64,000 nt of DNA from assembly GCA_003116995.1 (NCBI GenBank), contig BDSL01000110.1:1-64000 (forward strand), read 5' to 3'. This DNA comes from Yamagishiella unicocca (Eukaryota > Chlorophyta > Chlorophyceae > Chlamydomonadales > Volvocaceae). The notes beneath the pieces were generated by a model, which was not told where the DNA came from, made no database searches, and saw only the letters and a program-made list of their open reading frames with translations. Of this stretch, positions 31,301-42,057 are shown one piece after another (within the stretch, counting starts at the first letter, position 1; each line of letters opens with the position of its first letter). The position numbers and the translations under genes were made by a program.

Positions 31301-34300
31301 GATGGCGGCGGACTCGGAGGGAAAGGTGATGGTGGCGGGCTGGGTGGTGCAGGTGATGGCGGTGGGCTGGGAGGAAAAGGTGATGGTGGCGGGCTAGGTG
31401 GCTCCGGTGATGGCGGTGGGCTGGGAGGAAAAGGTGATGGTGGCGGGCTAGGCGGCTCCGGTGATGGCGGCGGGCTGGGAGGAAAAGGTGATGGCGGCGG
31501 GCTGGGAGGAAAAGGTGATGGCGGCGGGCTAGGTGGCTCCGGTGATGGCGGTGGGCTTGGAGGAAAAGGACATGGCGGCGGGCTAGGTGGCTCCGGTGAT
31601 GGCGGTGGACTCGGAGGGAAAGGTGATGGTGGCGGGCTGGGTGGTGCAGGTGATGGCGGCGGGCTAGGTGGCTCTGGTGATGGCGGCGGGCTGGGAGGAA
31701 AAGGTGATGGCGGCGGGCTAGGTGGCTCCGGTGATGGCGGCGGGCTTGGAGGGAAAGGTGATGGCGGCGGGCTAGGCGGCTCCGGTGATGGCGGTGGACT
31801 CGGAGGCGCGGGTGAGGGCGGCGGGCTGGGCGGCGCGGGTGACGGCGGCGGGCTAGGCGGTACCGGCGAGGGCGGCGGGCTGGGCGGGGCTGGTGAGGGC
31901 GGCGGGCTGGGCGGTGCTGGTGACGGCGGCGGGCTGGGCGGGGCCGGCGAGGGCGGCGGGCTGGGCGGTGCTGGTGACGGCGGCGGGCTGGGCGGTGCTG
32001 GTGACGGCGGAGGGCTGGGCGGTGCTGGTGACGGCGGCGGGCTGGGCGGGGCCGGCGAGGGCGGCGGGCTGGGCGGCGCCGGCGACGGCGGCGGGCTTGG
32101 AGGTGCAGGTGAGGGCGGCGGGCTGGGCGGTTCGGGCGACGGTGGTGGGCTGGGCGGTGCTGGTGACGGCGGCGGGCTGGGCGGTGCTGGTGACGGCGGC
32201 GGGCTGGGCGGGGCCGGCGAGGGCGGCGGGCTCGGCGGCGCCGGCGATGGCGGCGGGCTTGGAGGTGCAGGTGAGGGCGGCGGGCTGGGCGGGGCCGGCG
32301 AGGGCGGCGGGCTGGGCGGCGCCGGCGACGGCGGCGGGCTTGGAGGTGCAGGTGAGGGCGGCGGGCTGGGCGGGGCCGGCGAGGGCGGCGGGCTGGGCGG
32401 TGCTGGTGACGGCGGCGGGCTGGGCGGTGCTGGTGACGGAGGCGGGCTGGGCGGTGCTGGTGACGGAGGCGGGCTGGGCGGGGCCGGCGAGGGTGGCGGG
32501 CTGGGCGGCGCCGGCGACGGCGGCGGGCTTGGAGGTGCAGGTGAGGGCGGCGGGCTGGGCGGGGCCGGCGAGGGCGGCGGGCTGGGCGGTGCTGGTGATG
32601 GCGGCGGGCTGGGCGGCGCCGGCGACGGCGGCGGGCTTGGAGGTGCAGGTGAGGGCGGCGGGCTGGGCGGGGCCGGCGAGGGCGGCGGGCTGGGCGGCTC
32701 CGGCGACGGTGGCGGGCTTGGAGGTGCAGGTGAGGGCGGCGGGCTGGGCGGCGCCGGCGACGGCGGCGGGCTTGGAGGTGCAGGTGAGGGCGGCGGGCTG
32801 GGCGGGGCAGGCGACGGCGGCGGGCTGGGCGGTGCTGGTGACGGCGGCGGGCTGGGCGGTGCTGGTGATGGCGGAGGGCTGGGCGGGGCCGGCGAGGGCG
32901 GCGGGCTGGGCGGGGCCGGCGAGGGCGGCGGGCTGGGCGGCGCCGGCGACGGCGGCGGGCTTGGAGGTGCAGGTGAGGGCGGCGGGCTGGGCGGGGCCGG
33001 CGAGGGCGGCGGGCTCGGCGGCGCCGGCGACGGCGGCGGGCTTGGAGGTGCAGGTGAGGGCGGCGGGCTGGGCGGGGCCGGCGAGGGCGGCGGGCTGGGC
33101 GGCGCCGGCGACGGCGGCGGGCTTGGAGGTGCAGGTGAGGGCGGCGGGCTGGGCGGGGCCGGCGAGGGCGGCGGGCTGGGCGGTGCTGGTGACGGCGGCG
33201 GGCTGGGCGGTGCTGGTGACGGCGGCGGGCTGGGCGGTGCTGGTGACGGCGGCGGGCTGGGCGGGGCCGGCGAGGGTGGCGGGCTGGGCGGCGCCGGCGA
33301 CGGCGGCGGGCTTGGAGGTGCAGGTGAGGGCGGCGGGCTGGGCGGCGCCGGCGACGGCGGCGGGCTTGGAGGTGCAGGTGAGGGCGGCGGGCTGGGCGGG
33401 GCAGGCGACGGCGGCGGGCTGGGCGGTGCTGGTGACGGCGGCGGGCTGGGCGGTGCTGGTGATGGCGGAGGGCTGGGCGGGGCCGGCGAGGGCGGCGGGC
33501 TGGGCGGGGCCGGCGAGGGCGGCGGGCTGGGCGGCGCCGGCGACGGCGGCGGGCTTGGAGGTGCAGGTGAGGGCGGCGGGCTGGGCGGGGCCGGCGAGGG
33601 CGGCGGGCTCGGCGGCGCCGGCGACGGCGGCGGGCTTGGAGGTGCAGGTGAGGGCGGCGGGCTGGGCGGGGCCGGCGAGGGCGGCGGGCTGGGCGGCGCC
33701 GGCGACGGCGGCGGGCTTGGAGGTGCAGGTGAGGGCGGCGGGCTGGGCGGGGCCGGCGAGGGCGGCGGGCTGGGCGGTGCTGGTGACGGCGGCGGGCTGG
33801 GCGGTGCTGGTGACGGCGGCGGGCTGGGCGGTGCTGGTGACGGCGGCGGGCTGGGCGGGGCCGGCGAGGGTGGCGGGCTGGGCGGCGCCGGCGACGGCGG
33901 CGGGCTTGGAGGTGCAGGTGAGGGCGGCGGGCTGGGCGGGGCCGGCGAGGGCGGCGGGCTGGGCGGTGCTGGTGATGGCGGCGGGCTGGGCGGTGCTGGT
34001 GATGGTGGCGGGCTGGGCGGTGCTGGTGACGGCGGAGGGCTGGGCGGGGCCGGCGAGGGCGGCGGGCTGGGCGGCGCCGGCGACGGCGGCGGGCTTGGAG
34101 GTGCCGGTGAGGGCGGCGGGCTGGGCGGTGCTGGTGATGGCGGCGGGCTGGGCGGGGCCGGTGAGGGCGGCGGGCTGGGCGGTGCTGGTGACGGCGGCGG
34201 GCTGGGCGGTGCTGGTGATGGCGGAGGGCTGGGCGGGGCCGGCGAGGGCGGCGGGCTGGGCGGGGCCGGCGAGGGCGGCGGGCTGGGCGGCGCCGGCGAC

Positions 34301-37300
34301 GGCGGCGGGCTTGGAGGTGCAGGTGAGGGCGGCGGGCTGGGCGGGGCCGGCGAGGGCGGCGGGCTGGGCGGCGCCGGCGACGGCGGCGGGCTTGGAGGTG
34401 CAGGTGAGGGCGGCGGGCTGGGCGGGGCCGGCGACGGCGGCGGGCTGGGCGGTGCTGGTGACGGCGGCGGGCTGGGCGGTGCTGGTGATGGCGGCGGGCT
34501 GGGCGGGGCCGGCGAGGGCGGCGGGCTGGGCGGCGCCGGCGACGGCGGCGGGCTTGGAGGTGCAGGTGAGGGCGGCGGGCTGGGCGGTGCTGGTGATGGC
34601 GGCGGGCTGGGCGGGGCCGGTGAGGGCGGCGGGCTGGGCGGTGCTGGTGACGGCGGCGGGCTGGGCGGTGCTGGTGATGGCGGAGGGCTGGGCGGGGCCG
34701 GCGAGGGCGGCGGGCTGGGCGGCGCCGGCGACGGTGGCGGGCTTGGAGGTGCAGGTGACGGCGGCGGGCTGGGCGGGGCCGGCGAGGGCGGCGGGCTGGG
34801 CGGCGCCGGCGACGGCGGCGGGCTTGGAGGTGCAGGTGAGGGCGGAGGGCTGGGCGGGGCCGGCGAGGGCGGCGGGCTGGGCGGTGCTGGTGACGGCGGC
34901 GGGCTGGGCGGTGCTGGTGACGGCGGCGGGCTGGGCGGTGCCGGCGACGGCGGCGGGCTCGGCGGCGCCGGCGACGGCGGCGGGCTGGGCGGTGCTGGTG
35001 ATGGCGGAGGGCTGGGCGGGGCCGGCGAGGGCGGCGGGCTGGGCGGCGCCGGCGACGGCGGCGGACTTGGAGGTGCAGGTGAGGGCGGCGGGCTGGGCGG
35101 GGCCGGCGAGGGCGGCGGGCTGGGCGGTGCTGGTGACGGCGGCGGGCTGGGCGGTGCTGGTGACGGCGGCGGCCTGGGCGGTGCTGGTGACGGCGGAGGG
35201 CTGGGCGGGGCCGGCGAGGGCGGCGGGCTGGGCGGCGCCGGCGACGGCGGCGGGCTTGGAGGTGCAGGTGAGGGCGGCGGGTTGGGCGGGGCCGGCGAGG
35301 GCGGCGGGCTGGGCGGTGCTGGTGATGGCGGCGGGCTGGGCGGTGCTGGTGATGGTGGCGGGCTAGGCGGTGCTGGGGACGGCGGCGGGCTGGGCGGGGC
35401 CGGTGAGGGCGGCGTTCTGGGCGGCGCCGGCGACGGCGGCGGGCTTGGAGGTGCAGGTGAGGGCGGCGGGCTGGGCGGGGCCGGCGAGGGCGGCGGGCTG
35501 GGCGGCGCTGGCGACGGCGGCGGGCTTGGAGGTGCAGGTGAGGGCGGCGGGCTGGGCGGGGCCGGCGAGGGCGGCGGGCTGGGCGGTGCTGGTGACGGCG
35601 GCGGGCTGGGCGGTGCTGGTGATGGCGGCGGGCTGGGCGGGGCCGGCGAGGGCGGCGGGCTGGGCGGCGCCGGCGACGGCGGCGGGCTTGGAGGTGCAGG
35701 TGAGGGCGGCGGGCTGGGCGGAGCCGGTGAGGGCGGCGGGCTGGGCGGTGCTGGTGACGGTGGCGGGCGGGGTGGGGCCGGCGAGGGCGGCGGGCTGGGC
35801 GGCGACGGCGACGGCGGCGGGCTTGGAGGTGCAGGTGAGGGCGGCGGGCTGGGCGGCGCCGGCGAGGGCGGCGGGCTGGGCGGGGCCGGCGAGGGCGGCG
35901 GGCTAGGCGGGGCCGGTGAGGGCGGCGGGCTGGGTGGCACGGGTGACGGCGGCGGGCGGGGCGGGGCCGGCGACGGCGGCGGGCTGGGGGGCGCGGGTGA
36001 CGGCGGCGGGCTGGGAGGCGCCGGCGACGGCGGCGGGCTGGGCGGGGCCGGCGAGGGCGGCGGGCTGGGCGGTGCTGGTGATGGCGGCGGGCTGGGCGGG
36101 GCCGGCGAGGGCGGCGGGCTGGGCGGTGCTGGTGACGGCGGCGGGCTGGGCGGGGCCGGCGAGGGCGGCGGGCTAGGCGGCACTGGCGACGGCGGCGGGC
36201 TGGGTGGCACGGGTGACGGCGGCGGGCGGGGCGGGGCCGGTGAGGGCGGCGGGCTAGGCGGGGTGGGTGATGGCGGCGGGCTGGGCGGGGCCGGCGAGGG
36301 CGGCGGGCTGGGCGGCGACGGCGACGGCGGTGGGCTTGGAGGTGCAGGTGAGGGCGGCGGGCTGGGCGGGGCTGGCGACGGTGGCGGGCTGGGCGGTGCT
36401 GGTGACGGCGGCGGACTGGGCGGTGCTGGCGACGGCGGCGGGCTGGGTGGTGCCGGCGACGGTGGCGGGCTGGGCGGGGCCGGCGAGGGAGGCGGGCGGG
36501 GCGGGGCCGGTGAGGGCGGCGGGCTGGGTGGCGCGGGTGACGGCGGCGGGCTGGGAGGCGCCGGCGACGGCGGCGGGCTGGGCGGGGCCGGCGAGGGCGG
36601 CGGGCTCGGCGGTGCTGGTGACGGCGGCGGGCTGGGCGGGGCCGGCGAGGGCGGCGGGCTGGGCGGTGCTGGTGACGGCGGCGGGCTGGGCGGGGCCGGC
36701 GAGGGCGGCGGGCTGGGCGGTGCGGGTGACGGCGGCGGGCTGGGCGGAGCCGGCGAGGGCGGCGGGCTAGGCGGCACTGGCGACGGCGGCGGGCTGGGTG
36801 GCACGGGTGACGGCGGCGGGCGGGGCGGGGCCGGTGAGGGCGGCGGGCTGGGCGGCGCCGGCGACGGCGGTGGGCTGGGCGGGGCCGGCGAGGGCGGCGG
36901 GCGGGGCGGGGCCGGTGAGGGCGGCGGGCTGGGTGGCACGGGTGACGGCGGCGGGCTCGGCGGCGCGGGCGACGGCGGCGGGCTGGGCGGTGCTGGCGAT
37001 GGTGGCGGGCTGGGCGGGGCCGGCGACGGCGGCGGGCTGGGCGGGGCCGGCGAGGGGGGCGGGCGGGGCGGGGCCGGTGAGGGAGGCGGACTGAGTGGCA
37101 TGGGTGACGGTGGAGGGCTCGGCGGCGCGGGTGACGGCGGCGGGCTGGGCGGTGCTGGCGATGGCGGCGGGCTGGGCGGTGCCGGCGAGGGCGGCGGGCT
37201 GGGCGGGGCCGGCGACGGCGGCGGGCTGGGTGGGGCCGGCGAGGGAGGCGGGCGGGGCGGGGCCGGTGAGGGCGGCGGGCTGGGTGGCACGGGTGATGGC

Positions 37301-38391
37301 GGCGGGCTCGGCGGCGCGGGCGACGGCGGCGGGCTTGGCGGTGCTGGTGATGGCGGCGGGCTGGGTGGGGCTGGCGAAGGCGGCGGGCTGGGCGGGGCCG
37401 GCGAGGGAGGCGGTCTGGGCGGGGCCGGTGAGGGCGGCGGGCTGGGTGGCGCGGGTGACGGCGGCGGGCTGGGCGGTGCTGGCGATGGCGGCGGGCGGGG
37501 CGGGGCCGGCGACGGCGGCGGGCTGGGCGGGGCCGGCGACGGCGGCGGGCTGGGCGGGGCCGGTGAGGGCGGCGGGCTGGGCGGGGCCGGCGACGGCGGC
37601 GGGCTGGGCGGTGCGGGTGACGGCGGCGGGCGGGGCGGGGCTGGTGAGGGCGGCGGAGGTCTGGGCGGCCTAGGAGATGGTGGAGGAGTAGGAGGCCTGG
37701 GCGGCCGAGGTGAGGGCGGTGGGGAGGGTGGGTTTGGCGGCGGCAAATCAGGTGGTGGAGGCCTCGGCGGCCTGGGCGGCCGAGGTGAGGGTGGCGGGGA
37801 GGGTGGGTCTGGCGGCGGCAAATCCGGTGGTGGAGGCCTCGGCGGCCTGGGAGAGGGTGGAGGAGAAGGAGGCCTGGGCGGCCGAGGTGAGGGCGGCGGG
37901 GAGGGTGGGTTTGGCGGCGGCAAATCAGGTGGTGGAGGCCTCGGCGGCCTGGGCGGCCGAGGTGAGGGTGGCGGGGAGGGTGGGACTGGCGGCGGCAAAT
38001 CCGGTGGTGGAGGCCTCGGCGGCCTGGGCGGCCGAGGTGAGGGTGGCGGGGAGGGTGGGTCTGGCGGCGGCAAATCCGGTGGTGGAGGCCTCGGCGGCCT
38101 GGGAGAGGGTGGAGGAGAAGGAGGCCTGGGCGGTCGAGGAGAGGGTGGAGGAGACGGAGGCTTGGGCGGTCTAGGCGGTCTAGGCGAGGGCGGCGGAGAG
38201 GGCGGGTTTGGCGGCGGCACATCCGGTTGTGGGGGGCTAGGCGGCCGAGGACGTCTGGGCGGGCGAGGTGATGGCGGCAATATCCCAGATTGAAGGCTGC
38301 GCAACGAAGCATGTGGCTGCGGCGTCTGCCTTGGATTGGTTGCTGCAGCAGCATGAAAACAAGGGATCGGGACATATGAATCGCTAGCCAT
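28393..38391 (-). CDS. giant PPSPX-repeat hydroxyproline-rich cell-wall/matrix protein (rod exon)
   Basis: The open minus-strand frame encodes 3,332 residues, nearly all SPPPSPxPP nonapeptides. PPSPX repeats are typical of volvocine wall glycoproteins (GP1-like) and pherophorin rods; the prolines would be hydroxylated and glycosylated and form a stiff polyproline-II rod in the extracellular matrix. From the N-terminus there are three zones. First, ~200 residues with PPPDLPPP and [14 protein letters not shown]. Then ~1,950 residues mostly with x = A. Then ~1,020 residues alternating x = E and x = F. The predicted start gives no signal peptide, and no globular domain is joined. The true gene probably has further exons upstream (above 38,391) and possibly downstream; a CAG acceptor just before the rod is plausible. 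The strand choice rests on the family resemblance. The other strand is open as GGGLGGxGD, and third positions coincide, so codon variation does not decide it. Confidence 0.6.
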   Translation of the reverse strand: MASDSYVPIPCFHAAAATNPRQTPQPHASLRSLQSGILPPSPRPPRRPRPPSPPQPDVPPPNPPSPPPSPRPPRPPKPPSPPPSPRPPRPPSPPPSPRPPRPPPPDLPPPDPPSPPPSPRPPRPPRPPPPDLPPPVPPSPPPSPRPPRPPRPPPPDLPPPNPPSPPPSPRPPRPPSPPPSPRPPRPPPPDLPPPDPPSPPPSPRPPRPPRPPPPDLPPPNPPSPPPSPRPPRPPTPPPSPRPPRPPPPSPAPPRPPPSPAPPSPPPSPAPPSPPPSPAPPSPPPSPAPPSPPPSPAPPRPPPSPAPPSPPPSPAPPSPPPSPAPPRPPPSPAPPSPPPSPAPPSPPPSPAPPSPPPSPAPPSPPPSPVPPSPPPSPAPPRPPPSPAPPSPPPSPAPPSPPPSPAPPSPPPSPAPPSPPPSPAPPSPPPSPMPLSPPPSPAPPRPPPSPAPPSPPPSPAPPSPPPSPAPPSPPPSPAPPSPPPSPVPPSPPPSPAPPRPPPSPAPPSPPPSPAPPSPPPSPAPPRPPPSPVPPSPPPSPVPPSPPPSPAPPSPPPSPAPPSPPPSPAPPSPPPSPAPPSPPPSPAPPSPPPSPAPPSPPPSPAPPSPPPSPAPPSPPPSPAPPSPPPSPAPPRPPPSPAPPSPPPSPAPPSPPPSPAPPSPPPSPAPPSPPPSPAPPSPPPSPAPPSPPPSPSPPSPPPSPAPPSPPPSPTPPSPPPSPAPPRPPPSPVPPSPPPSPVPPSPPPSPAPPSPPPSPAPPSPPPSPAPPSPPPSPAPPSPPPSPAPPSPPPSPAPPSPPPSPAPPSPPPSPAPPRPPPSPVPPSPPPSPAPPSPPPSPAPPSPPPSPAPPSPPPSPAPPSPPPSPSPPSPPPSPAPPRPPPSPAPPSPPPSPAPPSPPPSPAPPSPPPSPAPPSPPPSPAPPSPPPSPAPPSPPPSPAPPSPPPSPAPPSPPPSPAPPSPPPSPAPPSPPPSPAPPSPPPSPAPPSPPPSPAPPRTPPSPAPPSPPPSPAPPSPPPSPAPPSPPPSPAPPSPPPSPAPPNPPPSPAPPSPPPSPAPPSPPPSPAPPSPPPSPAPPRPPPSPAPPSPPPSPAPPSPPPSPAPPSPPPSPAPPSPPPSPAPPSPPPSPAPPSPPPSPAPPSPPPSPAPPSPPPSPAPPSPPPSPAPPSPPPSPAPPSPPPSPAPPSPPPSPAPPSPPPSPAPPSPPPSPAPPSPPPSPAPPSPPPSPAPPSPPPSPAPPSPPPSPAPPSPPPSPAPPSPPPSPAPPSPPPSPAPPSPPPSPAPPSPPPSPAPPSPPPSPAPPSPPPSPAPPSPPPSPAPPSPPPSPAPPSPPPSPAPPSPPPSPAPPSPPPSPAPPSPPPSPAPPSPPPSPAPPSPPPSPAPPSPPPSPAPPSPPPSPAPPSPPPSPAPPSPPPSPAPPSPPPSPAPPSPPPSPAPPSPPPSPAPPSPPPSPAPPSPPPSPAPPSPPPSPAPPSPPPSPAPPSPPPSPAPPSPPPSPAPPSPPPSPAPPSPPPSPAPPSPPPSPAPPSPPPSPAPPSPPPSPAPPSPPPSPAPPSPPPSPAPPSPPPSPAPPSPPPSPAPPSPPPSPAPPSPPPSPAPPSPPPSPAPPSPPPSPAPPSPPPSPAPPSPPPSPAPPSPPPSPAPPSPPPSPAPPSPPPSPAPPSPPPSPAPPSPPPSPAPPSPPPSPAPPSPPPSPAPPSPPPSPAPPSPPPSPAPPSPPPSPAPPSPPPSPAPPSPPPSPAPPSPPPSPAPPSPPPSPAPPSPPPSPAPPSPPPSPAPPSPPPSPAPPSPPPSPAPPSPPPSPAPPSPPPSPAPPSPPPSPAPPSPPPSPAPPSPPPSPAPPSPPPSPAPPSPPPSPAPPSPPPSPAPPSPPPSPAPPSPPPSPAPPSPPPSPAPPSPPPSPEPPSPPPSPAPPSPPPSPAPPSPPPSPAPPSPPPSPAPPSPPPSPAPPSPPPSPAPPSPPPSPAPPSPPPSPAPPSPPPSPAPPSPPPSPAPPSPPPSPAPPSPPPSPAPPSPPPSPAPPSPPPSPAPPSPPPSPAPPSPPPSPAPPSPPPSPAPPSPPPSPAPPSPPPSPAPPSPPPSPAPPSPPPSPEPPSPPPSPAPPSPPPSPAPPSPPPSPAPPSPPPSPAPPSPPPSPAPPSPPPSPAPPSPPPSPAPPSPPPSPAPPSPPPSPAPPSPPPSPVPPSPPPSPAPPSPPPSPAPPSPPPSPEPPSPPPSPFPPSPPPSPEPPSPPPSPFPPSPPPSPEPPSPPPSPAPPSPPPSPFPPSPPPSPEPPSPPPCPFPPSPPPSPEPPSPPPSPFPPSPPPSPFPPSPPPSPEPPSPPPSPFPPSPPPSPEPPSPPPSPFPPSPPPSPAPPSPPPSPFPPSPPPSPEPPSPPPSPTPPSPPPSPEPPSPPPSPFPPSPPPSPEPPSPPPSPFPPSPPPSPEPPSPPPSPFPPSPPPSPEPPSPPPSPFPPSPPPSPEPPSPPPSPFPPSPPPSPEPPSPPPSPFPPSPPPSPEPPSPPPSPFPPSPPPSPEPPSPPPSPFPPSPPPSPEPPSPPPSPEPPSPPPSPFPPSPPPSPEPPSPPPSPEPPSPPPSPAPPSPPPSPFPPSPPPSPEPPSPPPSPFPPSPPPSPEPPSPPPSPFPPSPPPSPEPPSPPPSPFPPSPPPSPEPPSPPPSPFPPSPPPSPEPPSPPPSPFPPSPPPSPTPPSPPPSPEPPSPPPSPAPPSPPPSPFPPSPPPSPEPPSPPPSPFPPSPPPSPEPPSPPPSPFPPSPPPSPEPPSPPPSPFPPSPPPSPEPPSPPPSPFPPSPPPSPEPPSPPPSPFPPSPPPSPEPPSPPPSPFPPSPPPSPEPPSPPPSPFPPSPPPSPEPPSPPPSPFPPSPPPSPEPPSPPPSPFPPSPPPSPTPPSPPPSPFPPSPPPSPEPPSPPPSPEPPSPPPSPFPPSPPPSPEPPSPPPSPFPPSPPPSPEPPSPPPSPEPPSPPPSPFPPSPPPSPEPPSPPPSPFPPSPPPSPEPPSPPPSPFPPSPPPSPAPPSPPPSPFPPSPPPSPEPPSPPPSPFPPSPPPSPEPPSPPPSPFPPSPPPSPEPPSPPPSPFPPSPPPSPEPPSPPPSPFPPSPPPSPEPPSPPPSPFPPSPPPSPEPPSPPPSPFPPSPPPSPEPPSPPPSPAPPSPPPSPEPPSPPPSPFPPSPPPSPEPPSPPPSPFPPSPPPSPEPPSPPPSPFPPSPPPSPEPPSPPPSPFPPSPPPSPLPPSPPPSPLPPSPPPSPAPPSPAPPSPAPPSPPPSPFPPSPPPSPLPPSPPPSPFPPSPPPSPAPPSPPPSPFPPSPPPSPRPPSPPPSPFPPPVPKPGGAGRRRSRRRLS
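28741..31800 (-). repeat. 54-bp higher-order zone (x = E/F alternating)
   Basis: Two 27-bp units alternate, one carrying GGTGGCTCCGG and one GGAGGAAAAGG (plus strand). A distinctive stretch at 30,031 recurs at 30,976, 945 bp (35 units) away, so a long segment has been duplicated. Confidence 0.85.
31800..37670 (-). repeat. 27-bp tandem zone (x = A)
   Basis: About 217 units of the type GGCGGCGGGCTGGGCGGNGC plus 7 more bases (plus strand). A 594-bp (22-unit) block is duplicated: the rare GGCGGGGCAGGCGACGG stretch at 32,801 recurs at 33,395 with the same flanking unit order. Confidence 0.85.
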
Positions 38392-38481
38392 TCATTTCGG
38401 CGGTTGTACTGACAGGTAGAGATGTAGTGCATCATGCGGTACTGACAGTTGGACTCCAAATCCGCAACCCTATGAGGCCCT

Positions 38482-38808
38482 ATGGTCGCACTTGGTGTGC
38501 GGTTCGTTGACTCCTTTCGCGGCGCCGACACGCCTTCAGGCACATGCAACCCCTCAATAAACATCCTGACCTACACCCCATCACAGGAGTGCACGAAATT
38601 GATTGTTCACCCCCTCAATGCCGCACTTGCTGAGTCCGGACCGCAAATGAAAGTTTGCCTGGACAGCCAAACGACAACGCAATTTGAAGACTTGGAACCG
38701 CGCGTGTTGGCGCCAGCCTTAAAGCAGGATGGCGGCACTGGAATCCTAGGAAGTGTAATTAGATCCGTCCATATCCCTTTTCTAAAGAAGCATACACTTT
38801 GTCAGTAA
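38482..38808 (+). CDS. unidentified ORF with Cys pattern (possible pherophorin-like fragment)
   Basis: 108 residues. It contains GTCNPSINILTYTPSQECTK, LNAALAESG and MKVCLDS, that is, three Cys, a beta-rich start and a helical middle. The pattern is reminiscent of globular modules of volvocine pherophorins, from memory of the family only. Two further open stretches follow on the same strand (38,849-39,082 and 39,530-39,724, the latter with STNGVPA). They lie opposite in strand to the proline-rich rod. This may be a decayed gene, unrelated exons or chance. Confidence 0.22.
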   Translation: MVALGVRFVDSFRGADTPSGTCNPSINILTYTPSQECTKLIVHPLNAALAESGPQMKVCLDSQTTTQFEDLEPRVLAPALKQDGGTGILGSVIRSVHIPFLKKHTLCQ

Positions 38809-39433
38809 CGGCAGTATAGCCATAATGGCTAACCTCATTCTACTTTAAATGGAGAATAGCAAATATTTCTTTATTCACTTTGGCTCGACATCACAGCCAG
38901 CGGGTTTATTGCTATGCGAGCGGTTATCCTCGTACTGTTCGCGTTGTCGGGCACCGTATGGATTCGCTCCCGACTACGTCACACACAGCCTATGGAAGCC
39001 AGAAGAGCCCATCCCCGACTCATTAACAATATCGCATATATACATACAGTCTCATATGTCGACTATAACCTCCTACACATAGAAGACTTTACCTGCCCAG
39101 TGACAGGCCTAACGTTGCGAAATAACAGTTCGCTTCCCTTTCCGAGCGCCCAAACACACGGCGCTCAAACATACGCCACAACCTATAGAGTGCATCTCAC
39201 TAACAGGTCGCACGGCTCCCGTGGCGCCGTTGGCTTAGTAGACTCCCGCGATGGAGCATAGCAACAGAATGAGAGCAATAATTCAACTCGTGATGACGTT
39301 CTTTATCTTGTTGTCAGCATCGCGGTTGGCGTCTGGAGACGCCCCGGCCCACAGTAAGTCCTGTCTCGTAAGGGCCGGCCCTGCGCCGACCTGACCGCCA
39401 ATGTTCCAATTAAGGACACCGACAGACTCGGCG

Positions 39434-39476
39434 AAATACTATCTATGGACAACTGGGTTGTTCATAGATAGTATTT
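39434..39476. repeat. near-perfect hairpin, 20-bp stem with 3-nt loop
   Basis: Arms 39,434-39,453 (AAATACTATCTATGGACAAC) and 39,457-39,476 pair fully apart from one G-T wobble. The loop is TGG. AT-rich, in an otherwise gene-free stretch. Could be a small TIR relic or an RNA hairpin. Confidence 0.85.
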
Positions 39477-40201
39477 GCCATCGTATTTTTGGTGTGGCCC
39501 GCAACAAGGGACGCGGCTGAAATCCTTGGGTGCGTTTTGTAGGGAACCCCGTTGATTGTCTGAGGGCCGAGAGCAAGTGCTGGAACAGAGGAAGCCTTTC
39601 GGCCTGCCTCAAATATTCACCATCCCTGCCTCAAATGTCCACCAACGGGGTCCCCGCCACGCCACCCTTGGTGTTCACAATTATGTTCAAAATGCTTACG
39701 CACGTGGATTCTACTACCCCATGACTACTGGAAAACCACATTCCTGCACTGTAACATTACATCAGGTACAACGGTACATGCATATGACGGTTTGGGATAT
39801 CGCCGCCCGTTGCGCAATCGGTAAATTATCACCAGTTTCCGGGCTGAGTATGTTACAATATCGCCAAACACTGGTTCAACCCGGACCATAATTGAACCGG
39901 TCTTGCGGTCTAGCTGTTGTACGCATCGAATGCGATCCATTCAAGAAGCGCGCTGTCAGGAAAAATACCGTTCGAGAAATGATGTCGATCACTTCTTATG
40001 AAATCTGCATGCGTATATGTGCGCATGCACGTAGTTAACGTCCAGCGACCTGTCGGCTGGACCTGTTAAGCTTTTGATCCGATTCCAACCACGCGAAAAT
40101 TTCATCCTACAGCACTGCTCGCTGCAAATCGCGTGAAGCAGCCATACCATGTCGTATTACTGGCTTTCCTGTTATGTCCTTCATTCATGTGCGTGGTATC
40201 G

Positions 40202-40437
40202 TCTATAAACAGGCAGGTCACAGGCACGTACGCATGCGCATATACATTTATGTGCAGGCCTGATTCAACTTTATGGCCTGCGCAGAGCCTTGGATTGAGG
40301 GCATGGAATTGGCTTGCATCGTTGTGAAAACGTGAACAAACAAACCGCTCCCCATCCGCTCGCTGAGTACCGGTATGGCTGGCAAACAGTGAAGCCGCAG
40401 CCCAGGGGGTGTCGGCCGAGGTCTGCCAGGCTCACGG
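40202..40437. repeat. right copy of the ~240-bp flanking block
   Basis: See 26,966-27,235. The same order of shared segments ends in GTGAAGCCGCAGCCCAG, then a GGTGTCGGCCGAGGTC-like piece and AGGCTCAC. Confidence 0.8.
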
Positions 40438-40583
40438 ACGAATGGATGCAGGGACATATATAGTAGCACCTGTTACAGGGACATGTGGAGATTTAGTGCT
40501 TGTTACAGTTGGCGGCTCCAGACTCCAAGATAGGACGGCCAGGACTGTGGGTCACTGCAACCTTGCCACAGGGTCGATTCATC

Positions 40584-42057
40584 GTAGTAGTAATAACTGT
40601 TACAGTTCCAGGCCAAAAGACCATCGGGCACATCGCCTGGCGTATTGATTCAACATACATACACTCTGACGGCCCGGAATGCGCTTCGGGATTTCTTGAT
40701 TGCATCCAAGGCGGCTGTGCAGTTGTCAGTGCCGGCGGGCTGGCGGGGGCTCGTCGAACGGGTTTTGGGACCCCGGTCACGAGCAGCCAAGGCGTTTTTG
40801 GCTTTTGGTCGTTGGCAGGAATGTATGGGTACCTTGGAGGCTCTGCTTGCCGAGGTGCCGACCCCGTGGAAGCAAGCCGCGGCGCTGGTGCTGCCGCTGA
40901 GCTCTCAGGGCATGCATCCTGCTCTGTCTGTGGTTGAGGAAGTGGTGTCCATGCCCACCACGCGCCTGGGGTGGCGGCTGGGCAGCGGGTTGCCTCTGGC
41001 GCTGAGGGAGATGACGGTTCGGGTTGGTACGGCTGTGCAGCTGGTCGGGGTCGCCGACGCTCGGTGGGCCGCGCATGAGCTGGTCGTGCGCGAAGCGCTT
41101 GGGGCCACCGGGCCTGTCCCGCCAGCGGCCCTGACTGCCCTGCAGCAAGTGTTCCGGCGGCTCTGGTCAGGGGTGAAGTGGGAGCCTTTCCACAAGGAGG
41201 AGTTCGAGGGAGGGGTGGTGGCGGCTGACTGTGGATGGGATACCCCTTCTCGCGAACTCGCATATGCGGGCGGTAGCGGCTGCTCCCTGTGGGTGTGGTG
41301 CGCCGGCTGGGGAGCGTCCAGGGGAGGCCTCCCCCGCCTGCACCACTTCTGGCCCGGTGGCTCAAGCTGTGATTGACCAACTAGAGGTTCGGCTTGGTGC
41401 TGGGATGACACGGGCATAGGTCTGGTTGGTACAGGCACCCCCAGCCGTGCAGCCCTGTGCTCTGCGATGTGGTGGTCCTGGCTGCTATCACTGCCATGGA
41501 AGTGGGGCGCCGGTTTATGGCTGCGGCCTTGAAGAGCGCGGGGGCTGCTGGCCCTCCTGTTGTTCCGGGGAGCGATCTCAAGGATCGTGCCATCCGCCGT
41601 GGGGTGGTTGAGTTTTGGGCCCTTCTGCGGGGGTTTGCTGCGTTAGTTGGGGCTTCCCCGGAACGGTTGGGCGCAGTGGGACCTCGGCATCCTTTTTTGC
41701 GGGTAGTCACCGGTCGCCTTGTTTGTGGGGGCCCGGCTGCTGATGTTCTGGTGGGTTCGTGATCGGTCCGGGTTGTTTTGGTTCGTCGGTTGCTGGTCTG
41801 CTAGGTTGATTGGTGGTCAGTTCCTGATAGGGGAGCCTCTAGCGCAAATTCCCCCTGGGGTGCTGGCTGCTGCTGGTTTGCCTCCGGACTGTCGGCTGGT
41901 ATTGTGGTGGTTTGCCTTCCGTGCACATCGGTTTCTGTCTCCTTCGGTTTCTCTCTTTCGTATCCTTCAGTGTATGTCAGGCGATGTGCCCGATGGTTCT
42001 ACCTTTTTTTTGTAACGGTTACCTTCTGTTCTGGCACTTAACAGTTACTACTACTAC
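40584..42057. mobile_element. complete TIR element of the dispersed family
   Basis: GTAGTAGTAATAACTGTTA at 40,584-40,602 is inverted at 42,039-42,057 with one mismatch. Inside the left end, CCATCGGGCACATCGCCTGG matches the family. Inside the right end, GTCAGGCGATGTGCCCGATG and the subterminal stretch at 41,805-41,990 match the ends at 14,418-14,790 and 16,178. No clear target duplication was seen. The interior carries an ORF that is not an obvious transposase. Confidence 0.6.
40645..41376 (+). CDS. unidentified ORF inside the TIR element
   Basis: 243 residues, mostly alpha-helical in appearance, Ala/Leu/Val/Trp-rich (AALVLPLSSQGMHPALSVVE; WRGLVERVLGPRS). A second, similar-looking helical frame follows at 41,457-41,762, so a frame break or intron may join them. 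I see no DDE, zinc-finger or recombinase motif. It may be a captured host fragment or an unfamiliar element protein. Confidence 0.3.
   Translation: MIQHTYTLTARNALRDFLIASKAAVQLSVPAGWRGLVERVLGPRSRAAKAFLAFGRWQECMGTLEALLAEVPTPWKQAAALVLPLSSQGMHPALSVVEEVVSMPTTRLGWRLGSGLPLALREMTVRVGTAVQLVGVADARWAAHELVVREALGATGPVPPAALTALQQVFRRLWSGVKWEPFHKEEFEGGVVAADCGWDTPSRELAYAGGSGCSLWVWCAGWGASRGGLPRLHHFWPGGSSCD

Larger units (their letters stand above)
38810..40583. other. spacer with no supported gene
   Basis: Contains the hairpin at 39,434-39,476, short open stretches and the right copy of the ~240-bp flanking block. If the proline-rich gene is read on the minus strand, its 5' exons and promoter should lie here. 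I could not recognise a signal-peptide exon. Confidence 0.4.

Noticed and set aside
31893..35366. 1,157-residue Ala/Trp-rich plus-strand ORF
   Set aside because: A third reading frame of the same 27-bp repeat; stop codons are absent only because of repeat composition.
28367..38293. 3,308-residue Gly-rich plus-strand ORF as the coding strand
   Set aside because: It mirrors the Pro-rich frame. PPSPX rods with PPPDLPPP ends are typical of volvocine wall proteins, so minus is preferred, though not proven.
28341..38564. 3,407-residue Arg/His-rich minus-strand ORF
   Set aside because: Shadow frame of the Pro-rich repeat; the composition (RRPARRPHR) is implausible and it extends without a credible start.
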